A DNA stretch of 64,000 nt from Siphonodentalium dalli (GCA_032622095.1 CP136062.1:8273710-8337709); one strand, 5' to 3'; shown: positions 28,501-41,083, numbered from the stretch's first letter. Program-made: numbers and translations. Notes: a model not told the origin generated them from the sequence alone.

Positions 28501-31500
28501 AATGAGTCCTGAAACATGAGAGGATGCGTATTATCAGTAATGCTGTGGCGATAATGATCCCAGAAACAGGAGAGGATACGTATTATCAGTAATGGTGTGG
28601 CGATAATGAGTCCTGAAACATGAGAGGATGCGTATTATCAGTAATGGTGTGGCGATAATGAGTCCTGAAACATGAGAGGATGCGTATTATTAGTAATGGT
28701 GTGGCGATAATGAGTCCTGAATAGGAGAGGATGCGTATTATCAGTAATGGTGTGGCGATAATGAGTCCTGAGTAGGAGAGGATGCGTATTATCAGTAATG
28801 GTGTGGCGATAATGAGTCCTGAATAGAAGAGGAGGCGTATTATCATGGTGTGGCGATAATGATTCCTGAATAGGAGAGGATGCGTATTATCAGTAATGGT
28901 GTGGCGACAATGAGTCCTGAATAGGAGAGGAGGCGTAGTATCAGTAATGGTGTGGCGATAATGAGCCCAGAAACAGGACATGAGTCGTATTATCAGTAAT
29001 GGTGTGGCGATAATGAGTCCTGAAACATGAGAGGATGCGTATTATCAGTAATGTTGTGGCAATAATGAGTCCTGAATAGAAGAGGAGGCGTATTATCATT
29101 GTGTGGCGATAATGAGTCCTGAAACAGGACATGAGTCGTATTATCAGTAATGTTGTGGCGATAATGAGCCCAGAAACAGGAGAGGATGCGTATTATCAGT
29201 AATGGTGTGGCGATAATGAGTCCTGAAACATGAGAGGATGCGTATTATCAGTAATGTTGTGGCAATAATGAGTCCTGAATAGAAGAGGAGGCGTATTATC
29301 ATTGTGTGGCGATAATGAGTCCTGAAACAGGACATGATTCGTATTATCAGTAATGATGTGGCGATAATGAGTCCTGAATAGGAGAGGAGGCGTATTATCA
29401 TGGTGTGGCGATAATGAGTCCTGAATAGGAGAGGTTGCGTATTATCAGTAATGTTGTGGCGATAATGAGCCCATAAACAGGAGAGGAGGCGTATTATCAG
29501 TAATGATGTGGCGATAATGAGCCCAGAAACAGGAGAGGAGGCGTATTATCAGTAATGGTGTGGCGATAATGAGTCCTGAATAGGAGAGGATGCGTATTAT
29601 CCGTAATGTTGTGGCGGTAATGAGCACAGAAACAGGAGAGGAGGCGTATTATCAGTAATGGTGTGGCGATAATGAGTACTGAAACATGAGAGGATGCGTA
29701 TTATCAGTATTGGTGTGGCGACAATGAGTTCTGAAACAGGAGAGGAGGCGTATTATTAGTAATGGTGTGGCGATAATGAGTCCTGAATAGGAGAGGATGC
29801 GTATTATCAGTAATGTTGTGGCGATAATGAGCCCAGAAACAGGAGAGGAGGCGTATTATCAGTAATGGTGTGGCGATAATGAGTCCTGAAACATGAGAGG
29901 ATGCGTATTATCAGTAATGTTGTGGCGACTATGAGTCCTGAAACAGGAGAGGAGGCGTATTATTAGTAATGTTGTGGCAATAATGAGTCCTGAATAGAAG
30001 AGGAGGCGTATTATCAGTAATGGTGTGGCGATAATGAGCCCAGAAACAGGAGAGGATGCGTATTATCCGTAATGTTGTGGCGATAATGTGTCCTGAATAG
30101 GAGAGAAGGGGTATTATCAGTAATGGTGTGACGATAATGAGTCCTGAAACATGAGTGGAGGCATATTATTAGTAATGGTGTGGCGATAACGAGTCCTGAA
30201 TAGGAGAGGAGGCGTATTATCAGTAATGATGTGGCGATAATGAGCCCAGAAACAGGAGAGGGTACGTATTATCAGTAATGGTGTGACGATAATGAGTCCT
30301 GAAACATGAGAGGATGCGTATTATCAGTAATGGTGTGGCGATAATGAGTCCTGAAACATGAGATGATGCGTATTATCAGTAATGGTGTGGCGATAATGAG
30401 TCCTGAAACATGAGAGGATGCGTAATATCAGTAAATGTGTGGCGATAATGAGTCCTGAAACATGAGAGGATGCGTATTATCAGTAATGGTGTGGCGATAA
30501 TGAGTCCTGAAACTTGAGAGAATGCGTATTATCAGTAATGGTGTGGCGATAATGAGTCCTGAAACATGAGAGGATACGTATTATCAGTAATGGTGTGGCG
30601 ATAATGAGTCCTGAAACATGAGAGGATGCGTATTATCAGTAATGGTGTGGCGATAATGAGTCCTGAAACATGAGAGGATGCGTATTATTAGTAATGTTGT
30701 GGCGATAATGAGTCCTGAATAGGAGAGGATGCGTATTATCAGTAATGGTGTGGCGATAATGAGTCCTGAATAGGAGAGGATGCGTATTATCAGTAATGGT
30801 GTGGCGATAATGAGTCCATAATAGAAGAGGAGGCGTATTATCATGGTGTGGCGATAATGATTCCTAAATAGGAGAGGATGCGTATTATCAGTAATGGTGT
30901 GGCGACAATGAGTCCTGAATAGGAGAGGAGGCGTAGTATCAGTAATGGTGTGGCGATAATGAGCCCAGAAACAGGACATGAGTCGTATTATCAGTAATGG
31001 TGTGGCGATAATGAGTCCTGAAACATGAGAGGATGCGTATTATCAGTAATGTTGTGGCAATAATGAGTCCTGAATAGAAGAGGAGGCGTATTATTATTGT
31101 GTGGCGATAATGAGTCCTGAAACAGGACATGAGTCGTATTATCAGTAATGTTGTGGCGATAATGAGCCCAGAAACAGGAGAGGATGCGTATTATCAGTAA
31201 TGGTGTGGCGATAATGAGTCCTGAAACATGAGAGGATGCGTATTATCAGTAATGTTGTGGCAATAATGAGTCCTGAATAGAAGAGGAGGCGTATTATCAT
31301 TGTGTGGCGATAATGAGTCCTGAAACAGGACGTGAGTCGTATTATCAGTAATGATGTGGCGATAATGAGTCCTGAATAGGAGAGGAGGCGTATTATCATG
31401 GTGCGGCGACAATGAGTCCTGAATAGGAGAGGAGGCGTATTATCAGTACTGGTGTGGCGATAATGAGTCCTGAATCATGACAGGATGCGTATTATCAGTA

Positions 31501-34500
31501 ATGGTGTGGCATTAATGAGTCATGAAACAGGAGAGGATGCGTATTATCAGTAATGGAGTGGCGATAATGAGTCCTGAATAGAAGAGGAGGCGTATTATCA
31601 TTGTGTGGCGATAATGAGTCCTGAAACAGGACATGAGTCGTATTATCAGTAATGTTGTGGCGATAATGAGTCCTGAAACATGAGAGGATGCGTATTATCA
31701 GTAATGTTGTGGCAATAATGAGTCCTGAATAGAAGAGGTGGCGTATTAACATTGTGTGGCGATAATGCGTCCTGAAACAGGACATGAGTCGTATTATCAG
31801 TAATGATGTGGCGACAATGAGTCCTGAATAGGAGAGGAGGCGTATTATCAGTACTGGTGTGGCGATAATGAGTCCTCAAACATGAGAGGATGCGTATTAT
31901 CAGTAATGGTGTGGCATTAATGAGTCATGAAACAGGAGAGGATGCGTATTATCAGTAATGGAGTGGCGATAATGAGTCCAGAAACTGGAGAGAAGGCGTA
32001 TTATCAGTAATGGTGTGGCGATAATGAGTCCTGAACAGGAGAGGAGGCGTATTATCAGTAATGGTGCTGCGATAATGAGTCATGAAACAGGATGTGAATC
32101 GTATGATCATTGTGTGGCGATAATGAGTCCTGAAACAGGACATGAGTCGTATTATCAGTAATGGTGTGGCGATAATGAGTCCTGAAATAGGAGAGGAGGC
32201 GTAGTATCAGTAATGGTGTGGCGACACTGAGTCCAGAACAGGAGAGGAGGCGTATTATCAGTAATGGTGTGGCGATATGAGTCCTGAAACAGGATATGAG
32301 TCGTATTATATGTAATTGTGTAGCGATAGTGAGTCCTGAATAGAAGAGGATGCGTATTATCAGTAATGGTGTGGCGACAACGAGTCGAGGGACAGGAGAG
32401 GAGGCGTATTATCAGTAATGGTGTGGCGATAATTAGCCCAGAAACAGGAGAGGAGGCGTATTATCAGTAATGGAGTGGCGATAATGAGTCCAGACACTGG
32501 AGAGAATGCGTATTATCAGTAATGGTGTGGCGATAATCAGTCCAGGGACAGGAGAGGAGGCGTATTATCAGTAACGGTGTGGCGATAATGAGCCCAGAAA
32601 CAGGAGAGGAGGCGTATTATCAGTAACGGAGTGGCGATAATGAGTCCAGAAACTGGAGAGGAGGCGTATTATCAGTAATGATGTGGCGATAATGAGTCAT
32701 GAAACAGGATATGAATCGTATTATCATTGTGTGGCGATAATGAGTCCTGAACAGGAGAGGAGGCGTATTATCAGTAATGGTGCAGCGATAATGAGTCAAG
32801 AAACAGGATATGAATCGTATTATCATTGTGTGGCGATAATGAGTCCTGAAACAGGAGAGGAGGCGTATTATCAGTAATGGTGTGGCGATAATGAGTCCTG
32901 ACACAGGAGAGGAGGCGTATTATCAGCAATGATGTGGCGATAATGAGTCATGAAACAGGATATGAATCGTATTAACATTGTGTAGCGATATTGAGTCCTG
33001 AAACAGGACATGAGTCGTATTATCAGTAATGGTGTGGCGTTAATGAGTCCTGAATGAGGAGAGGGGGCGTAGTATCGGTAATGGTGTGGCGACACTGAGT
33101 CCAGAACAGGAGAGGAGGCGTATTATCAGTAATGGTGTGGCGATATGAGTCCTGAAACAGGATATGAGTCGTATTATATGTAATGGTTTGGCGATAGTGA
33201 GTCCTGAATAGAAGAGGATGCGTATTATCAGTAATGATGTGGCGATAATGAGTCATGAAACAGGATATGAGTCGTATTATCAGTCCTGAATAGAAGAGGA
33301 TGCGTATTATCAGTAATTATGTGGCGATAGTGAGTCCTGAATAGAAGAGGATGCGTATTATCAGTAATGATGTGGCGATAATGAGTCCTGAATAGAAGAG
33401 GAGGCGTATTATCAGTAATGATGTTGCGATAATGAGTCCTGAATAGAAGAGGATGCGTATTATCAGTAATTATGTGGCGATAGTGAGTCCAGCATAGAAG
33501 AGGATGCGTATTATCAGTAATTATGTGGCGATAGTGAGTCCTGAATAGAAGAGGAGGCGTATTATCAGTAATGGTGTGGCGATAATGAGCCCAGAAACAG
33601 GAGAGGATGCGTATTATCCGTAATGTTGTGGCGATAATGTGTCCTGAATAGGAGAGAAGGGGTATTATCAGTAATGGTGTGACGATAATGAGTCCTGAAA
33701 CATGAGTGGAGGCATATTATTAGTAATGGTGTGGCGATAACGAGTCCTGAATAGGAGAGGAGGCGTATTATCAGTAATGATGTGGCGATAATGAGCCCAG
33801 AAACAGGAGAGGGTACGTATTATCAGTAATGGTGTGACGATAATGAGTCCTGAAACATGAGAGGATGCGTATTATCAGTAATGGTGTGGCGATAATGAGT
33901 CCTGAAACATGGGATGATGCGTATTATCAGTAATGGTGTGGCGATAATGAGTCCTGAAACATGAGAGGATGCGTAATATCAGTAATGGTGTGGCGATAAT
34001 GAGTCCTGAAACATGAGAGGATGCGTATTATCAGTAATGGTGTGGCGATAATGAGTCCTGAAACTTGAGAGAATGCGTATTATCAGTAATGGTGTGGCGA
34101 TAATGAGTCCTGAAACATGAGAGGATACGTATTATCAGTAATGGTGTGGCGATAATGAGTCCTGAAACATGAGAGGATGCGTATTATCAGTAATGGTGTG
34201 GCGATAATGAGTCCTGAAACATGAGAGGATGCGTATTATTAGTAATGGTGTGGCGATAATGAGTCCTGAATAGGAGAGGATGCGTATTATCAGTAATGGT
34301 GTGGCGATAATGAGTCCTGAATAGGAGAGGATGCGTATTATCAGTAATGGTGTGGCGATAATGAGTCCTGAATAGAAGAGGATGCGTATTATCATGGTGT
34401 GGCGATAATGATTCCTGAATAGGAGAGGATGCGTATTATCAGTAATGGTGTGGCGACAATGAGTCCTGAATAGGAGAGGAGGCGTAGTATCAGTAATGGT

Positions 34501-35105
34501 GTGGCGATAATGAGCCCAGAAACAGGACATGAGTCGTATTATCAGTAATGGTGTGGCGATAATGAGTCCTGAAACATGAGAGGATGCGTATTATCAGTAA
34601 TGTTGTGGCAATAATGAGTCCTGAATAGAAGAGGAGGCGTATTATTATTGTGTGGCGATAATGAGTCCTGAAACAGGACATGAGTCGTATTATCAGTAAT
34701 GTTGTGGCGATAATGAGCCCAGAAACAGGAGAGGATGCGTATTATCAGTAATGGTGTGGCGATAATGAGTCCTGAAACATGAGAGGATGCGTATTATCAG
34801 TAATGTTGTGGCAATAATGAGTCCTGAATAGAAGAGGAGGCGTATTATCATTGTGTGGCGATAATGAGTCCTGAAACAGGACGTGAGTCGTATTATCAGT
34901 AATGATGTGGCGATAATGAGTCCTGAATAGGAGAGGAGGCGTATTATCATGGTGCGGCGACAATGAGTCCTGAATAGGAGAGGAGGCGTATTATCAGTAC
35001 TGGTGTGGCGATAATGAGTCCTGAATCATGACAGGATGCGTATTATCAGTAATGGTGTGGCATTAATGAGTCATGAAACAGGAGAGGAGGCATATTATTA
35101 GTAAT
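17812..35105. repeat. Higher-order repeat series marked by the GGCATATTAT variant
   Basis: The monomer variant GTGGAGGCATATTATTAG occurs at 17,812, 19,414, 23,084, 24,160, 25,909, 28,110, 30,160, 33,711 and, as a chimera, 35,089. The steps are 1,602, 3,670, 1,076, 1,749, 2,201, 2,050, 3,551 and 1,378 bp. Each occurrence is followed by the same monomer order (a GATAACGAG unit, then an AGGGTACG unit, then AAACATGAG units). The array here is therefore a family of related higher-order repeats that share one end and vary in the number of internal monomers. Confidence 0.82.
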
Positions 35106-38100
35106 GGTGTGGCGATAACGAGTCCTGAATAGGAGAGGAGGCGTATTATCAGTAATGATGTGGCGATAATGAGCCCAGAAACAGGAGAGGGTACGTATTA
35201 TCAGTAATGGTGTGACGATAATGAGTCCTGAAACATGAGAGGATGCGTATTATCAGTAATGGTGTGGCGATAATGAGTCCTGAAACATGGGATGATGCGT
35301 ATTATCAGTAATGGTGTGGCGATAATGAGTCCTGAAACATGAGAGGATGCGTAATATCAGTAATGGTGTGGCGATAATGAGTCCTGAAACATGAGAGGAT
35401 GCGTATTATCAGTAATGGTGTGGCGATAATGAGTCCTGAAACTTGAGAGAATGCGTATTATCAGTAATGGTGTGGCGATAATGAGTCCTGAAACATGAGA
35501 GGATACGTATTATCAGTAATGGTGTGGCGATAATGAGTCCTGAAACATGAGAGGATGCGTATTATCAGTAATGGTGTGGCGATAATGAGTCCTGAAACAT
35601 GAGAGGATGCGTATTATTAGTAATGGTGTGGCGATAATGAGTCCTGAATAGGAGAGGATGCGTATTATCAGTAATGGTGTGGCGATAATGAGTCCTGAAT
35701 AGGAGAGGATGCGTATTATCAGTAATGGTGTGGCGATAATGAGTCCTGAATAGAAGAGGATGCGTATTATCATGGTGTGGCGATAATGATTCCTGAATAG
35801 GAGAGGATGCGTATTATCAGTAATGGTGTGGCGACAATGAGTCCTGAATAGGAGAGGAGGCGTAGTATCAGTAATGGTGTGGCGATAATGAGCCCAGAAA
35901 CAGGACATGAGTCGTATTATCAGTAATGGTGTGGCGATAATGAGTCCTGAAACATGAGAGGATGCGTATTATCAGTAATGTTGTGGCAATAATGAGTCCT
36001 GAATAGAAGAGGAGGCGTATTATTATTGTGTGGCGATAATGAGTCCTGAAACAGGACATGAGTCGTATTATCAGTAATGTTGTGGCGATAATGAGCCCAG
36101 AAACAGGAGAGGATGCGTATTATCAGTAATGGTGTGGCGATAATGAGTCCTGAAACATGAGAGGATGCGTATTATCAGTAATGTTGTGGCAATAATGAGT
36201 CCTGAATAGAAGAGGAGGCGTATTATCATTGTGTGGCGATAATGAGTCCTGAAACAGGACGTGAGTCGTATTATCAGTAATGATGTGGCGATAATGAGTC
36301 CTGAATAGGAGAGGAGGCGTATTATCATGGTGCGGCGACAATGAGTCCTGAATAGGAGAGGAGGCGTATTATCAGTACTGGTGTGGCGATAATGAGTCCT
36401 GAATCATGACAGGATGCGTATTATCAGTAATGGTGTGGCATTAATGAGTCATGAAACAGGAGAGGATGCGTATTATCAGTAATGGAGTGGCGATAATGAG
36501 TCCTGAATAGAAGAGGAGGCGTATTATCATTGTGTGGCGATAATGAGTCCTGAAACAGGACATGAGTCGTATTATCAGTAATGTTGTGGCGATAATGAGT
36601 CCTGAAACATGAGAGGATGCGTATTATCAGTAATGTTGTGGCAATAATGAGTCCTGAATAGAAGAGGTGGCGTATTAACATTGTGTGGCGATAATGAGTC
36701 CTGAAACAGGACATGAGTCGTATTATCAGTAATGATGTGGCGACAATGAGTCCTGAATAGGAGAGGAGGCGTATTATCAGTACTGGTGTGGCGATAATGA
36801 GTCCTCAAACATGAGAGGATGCGTATTATCAGTAATGGTGTGGCATTAATGAGTCATGAAACAGGAGAGGATGCGTATTATCAGTAATGGAGTGGCGATA
36901 ATGAGTCCAGAAACTGGAGAGAAGGCGTATTATCAGTAATGGTGTGGCGATAATGAGTCCTGAACAGGAGAGGAGGCGTATTATCAGTAATGGTGCTGCG
37001 ATAATGAGTCATGAAACAGGATGTGAATCGTATGATCATTGTGTGGCGATAATGAGTCCTGAAACAGGACATGAGTCGTATTATCAGTAATGGTGTGGCG
37101 ATAATGAGTCCTGAAATATGAGAGGAGGCGTAGTATCAGTAATGGTGTGGCGACACTGAGTCCAGAACAGGAGAGGAGGCGTATTATCAGTAATGGTGTG
37201 GCGATATGAGTCCTGAAACAGGATATGAGTCGTATTATATGTAATTGTGTGGCGATAGTGAGTCCTGAATAGAAGAGGATGCGTATTATCAGTAATGGTG
37301 TGGCGACAACGAGTCGAGGGACAGGAGAGGAGGCGTATTATCAGTAATGGTGTGGCGATAATTAGCCCAGAAACAGGAGAGGAGGCGTATTATCAGTAAT
37401 GGAGTGGCGATAATGAGTCCAGACACTGGAGAGAATGCGTATTATCAGTAATGGTGTGGCGATAATCAGTCCAGGGACAGGAGAGGAGGCGTATTATCAG
37501 TAACGGTGTGGCGATAATGAGCCCAGAAACAGGAGAGGAGGCGTATTATCAGTAACGGAGTGGCGATAATGAGTCCAGAAACTGGAGTGGAGGCGTATTA
37601 TCAGTAATGATGTGGCGATAATGAGTCATGAAACAGGATATGAATCGTATTATCATTGTGTGGCGATAATGAGTCCTGAACAGGAGAGGAGGCGTATTAT
37701 CAGTAATGGTGCAGCGATAATGAGTCAAGAAACAGGATATGAATCGTATTATCATTGTGTGGCGATAATGAGTCCTGAAACAGGAGAGGAGGCGTATTAT
37801 CAGTAATGGTGTGGCGATAATGAGTCCTGACACAGGAGAGGAGGCGTATTATCAGCAATGATGTGGCGATAATGAGTCATGAAACAGGATATGAATCGTA
37901 TTAACATTGTGTAGCGATATTGAGTCCTGAAACAGGACATGAGTCGTATTATCAGTAATGGTGTGGCGTTAATGAGTCCTGAAAGAGGAGAGGGGGCGTA
38001 GTATCGGTAATGGTGTGGCGACACTGAGTCCAGAACAGGAGAGGAGGCGTATTATCAGTAATGGTGTGGCGATATGAGTCCTGAAACAGGATATGAGTCG

Positions 38101-38515
38101 TATTATATGTAATGGTTTGGCGATAGTGAGTCCTGAATAGAAGAGGATGCGTATTATCAGTAATGATGTGGCGATAATGAGTCATGAAACAGGATATGAG
38201 TCGTATTATCAGTCCTGAATAGAAGAGGATGCGTATTATCAGTAATTATGTGGCGATAGTGAGTCCTGAATAGAAGAGGATGCGTATTATCAGTAATGAT
38301 GTGGCGATAATGAGTCCTGAATAGAAGAGGAGGCGTATTATCAGTAATGATGTTGCGATAATGAGACCTGAATAGAAGAGGATGCGTATTATCAGTAATT
38401 ATGTGGCGATAGTGAGTCCAGCATAGAAGAGGATGCGTATTATCAGTAATTATGTGGCGATAGTGAGTCCTGAATAGAAGAGGATGCGTATTATCAGTAA
38501 TGGTGTGGCGATAAT
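30160..38515. repeat. Long-range 4,929-bp satellite duplication
   Basis: Roughly 3.4 kb at 30,160-33,585 recurs at 35,089-38,514, always at an offset of 4,929 bp (for example 30,160 to 35,089, 30,511 to 35,440 and 32,620 to 37,549). The copies are nearly identical by eye, with scattered differences such as AAATGTG near 30,434. A more divergent version of part of this block lies at about 20.7-22.0 kb, offset by 10,746 bp and then 11,001 bp. It includes the unusual monomers with GGATATGAATCG. Confidence 0.82.
33711..36466. repeat. 1,378-bp tandem satellite duplication with chimeric junction
   Basis: Copy 1 spans 33,711-35,088 and copy 2 35,089-36,466. The same monomer order recurs at +1,378 bp (for example 34,135 to 35,513 and 34,693 to 36,071). 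The monomer at the junction, about 35,059-35,110, begins like the CATTAATGAGTCATGAAACAGGAG monomers seen at 36,438 and ends like the GGAGGCATATTATTAG monomer seen at 33,709. It is a visible recombinant. Confidence 0.85.
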
Positions 38516-38652
38516 GAGTCCTGAATAGAAGAGGATGCGTATTATCAGTACTGATGTGGCGATAGTGAGTCCTGAATCGGAGAGGAGGCTTATTACCATA
38601 CTGGTGTAGCGATAATGCGTCCTGAATAGGAGAGGAGGCGTATTGTCGCTAA

Positions 38653-39965
38653 GGGTGTGACGAGGAGTCCTGAAACAGAAGAGGCGTGTTATCGGAGAAA
38701 GTATTTCGGGGGCGGGGGTAACCTGGTGGTGCTCAAATTGGTCGATATGACTCCTGTCACCCATATGTGGTATCAGTATGGGCGTGTCAATAATGCGTTC
38801 AGAAACATGAGAGTAGGCGTATTATCGATATGGGGTGTGACGAGAATGAGTCCTTCAATTGAAGAGGGTGCATATTATCAGTAGGGCGTGACGATAATGA
38901 GCCGCTGAAAAGAAGATGAGGCGTATTATCAGTAAAGGGGCGTAGTACAGGGTTCAGCATACGTTCAAATATATTTTGTAGGATAATCGAATATGCATGC
39001 TCTCGGCGATACATTATAAAGCAACTAAAATAACTGTCGTATCCCCACACAACCTGTGCACGAATGGTCATATCCTTACTAAATTGTGAACGTCTTGTAA
39101 ACGAAATATGTCAACTCCTCTACGTTTAATATTGGCGAAGACATACCTACGCGTCCGGGAGTCCCAAAGTCATTGACAAGTTATAGACACAATCCTAATT
39201 CCACATGACTGGACATAGATATAAATGAAACAACAAAAACTCTTTCAGTGATTTTTGGTGATATTAATTTTTTTATTTACGTAGAGAAAATAGAGAGAGA
39301 GTGAGTCAAATGTTCAATACTGATGGTGAGGGATAAGAATTGGATGATGATGTAGCACACGATGTGTCAAGATCCTCCAATACTGGCATCTGACAAGGGC
39401 ACATCTGCCCAATACAGACGATTTCTTTCATATTTTAAGAACAGACTCATATATAACCTAGCATAATCAACTTAAAATCTCGCTCTGTCGGGCACATGTA
39501 GCTGATATACATATAGCAACACTTCTTTTAAACTGAGAATAATTAGCAAATGAACAGAGGGCCATCTGGACATGTCTTTAAAACATCTGCATCTTCATCT
39601 GCATGGAGATGTGACAACCATGCAGTTGTCCTCAAAATCTTAGTCTACCCCATGCTCAATAGATTGATTTATACATCTCTTTGTAGAACCAAATTTTATC
39701 TTTTATTTTGCGAACTAATGTTCATGTTTTGATCTCAATACAAATATTATGAACAAACAAACGGCAATTCCAACCACGTCGACTGTACGATATAAAAAAT
39801 TATAACGTCTGAAGAACGCGCAGTTATAAATAAATAAATACTTCTTTATTGGTGAGACGATTTAACCGCGATTTAATCGCGATAAATAAAATGACAATCA
39901 CTCAGACAAGGTGAGCTACTACATATAATCCATGTATAAGAATGACGTTTTGGGATGCCATTTGG
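38653..39965. repeat. Array-edge unit S1: decayed monomers plus non-satellite spacer
   Basis: The first 310 bp or so still show satellite words (GAGTCCTGAAACAGAAGAGG, GGCGTATTATCG, AGGCGTATTATCAG) but are strongly diverged and interrupted by unrelated stretches such as the run of Gs after TATTTC near 38,705. From about 38,965 to 39,965 the sequence is unrelated AT-rich DNA. It holds a short GA microsatellite near 39,292, an AAATAAATAAAT run near 39,829 and a two-copy 11-bp repeat GATTTAA(C/T)CGC at 39,859-39,880. Satellite resumes abruptly after CCATTTGG at 39,966. The whole block recurs at 41,084 and 43,183. The 60-aa open frame at 39,550 recurs in all three copies, but I see no domain or context for it. 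Confidence 0.88.
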
Positions 39966-41083
39966 TAGAAGAGGATGTGTATTATCAGTAATGGTGTGGC
40001 GATAATGAGTCCTGAAACATGAGAGGATGCGTATTATCAGTAATGGTGTGGCGATATGAGTCCTGAAACAGGATATGAGTCGTATTATATGTAATGGTTT
40101 GGCGATAGTGAGTCCTGAATAGAAGAGGATGCGTATTATCAGTAATGATGTGGCGATAATGAGTCATGCAACAGGATATGAGTCGTATTATCAGTCCTGA
40201 ATAGAAGAGGATGCGTATTATCAGTAATTATGTGGCGATAGTGAGTCCTGAATAGAAGAGGATGCGTATTATCAGTAATGATGTGGCGATAATGAGTCCT
40301 GAATAGAAGAGGAGGCGTATTATCAGTAATGGTGTGGCGATAGTGAGTCCTGAATATAAGAGGATGCGTATTATCAGTAATGATGTGGCGATAGTGAGTC
40401 CTGAATAGGAGAGGAGGCTTATTACCATACTGGTGTGGCGATAGTGAGTCCTGAATAGGAGAGGATGCGTATTATCAGTAATTATGTGGCGATAGTGAGT
40501 CCAGCATAGAAGAGGATGCGTATTATCAGTAGTGGTGTGGCGATAATGAGTCCTGAATATAAGAGGATGCGTATTATCAGTAATGATGTGGCGATAGTGA
40601 GTCCTGAATAGGAGAGGAGGCTTATTATGAGTCGTATTATCAGTCCTGAATAGAAGAGGATGCGTATTATCAGTAATTATGTGGCGAAAGTGAGTCCTGA
40701 ATAGAAGAGGATGCGTATTATCAGTAATGATGTGGCGATAATGAGTCCTGAATAGAAGAGGAGGCGTATTATCAGTAATGATGTGGCGATAATGAGTCCT
40801 GAATAGAAGAGGATGCGTATTATCAGTAATTATGTGGCGATAGTGAGTCCAGCATAGAAGAGGATGCGTATTATCAGTAATTATGTGGCGATAGTGAGTC
40901 CTGAATAGAAGAGGATGCGTATTATCAGTAATGGTGTGGCGATAATGAGTCCTGAATAGAAGAGGATGCGTATTATCAGTACTGATGTGGCGATAGTGAG
41001 TCCTGAATCGGAGAGGAGGCTTATTACCATACTGGTGTGGCGATAATGCGTCCTGAATAGGAGAGGAGGCGTATTGTCGCTAA
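39966..41083. repeat. Short satellite block between spacers S1 and S2
   Basis: About 1.1 kb of the same satellite, mostly ATAGAAGAGGATG and TATGTGGCGATAGTG variants, which are also the last variants before the first spacer. Some monomers are irregular, for example the truncated TTATGAGTCGTATTATCAG near 40,624. It begins with GGTAGAAGAGGATGTG fused directly to spacer sequence. Confidence 0.9.

Larger units (their letters stand above)
1..38652. repeat. Giant 51/52-bp satellite array with higher-order structure
   Basis: Continuous head-to-tail satellite, about 750 monomers by length, all in one orientation and truncated by the left window edge. Measured between successive GTGGCG motifs, monomers are 52 bp (302 to 354), 51 bp (11,709 to 11,760) or 47 bp (20,360 to 20,407). 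The core reads GTGGCGATAATGAGTCCTGA, then a variable box, then GCGTATTATCAGTAATGGT. Variable boxes define subfamilies: AAACATGAGAGGAT (52 bp), ATAGGAGAGGAT and ATAGAAGAGGAG (51 bp), CCCAGAAACAGGAGAGGAG (52 bp), AAACAGGACATGAGTC, and short forms lacking four bases before GTGTGGC. The plus strand is C-poor and full of stop codons. Two minus-strand frames of the 51-bp unit lack stops, which gives long but meaningless open frames. No unrelated insertion is visible. The high copy number and homogenised higher-order repeats suggest centromeric, pericentromeric or subtelomeric heterochromatin, but location cannot be read from the sequence. Confidence 0.97.

Noticed and set aside
1-38652. CRISPR-like regular array
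   Set aside because: There are no unique spacers; every base belongs to a repeated monomer and the unit is a eukaryotic-style satellite.
1-38652. CENP-B box in the monomer
   Set aside because: The required TTCG...CGGG pattern is not present in any monomer type I read.
39550-39732. 60-codon plus-strand open frame in each edge spacer
   Set aside because: Three copies reflect spacer duplication; the frame is short, without domain or start context.
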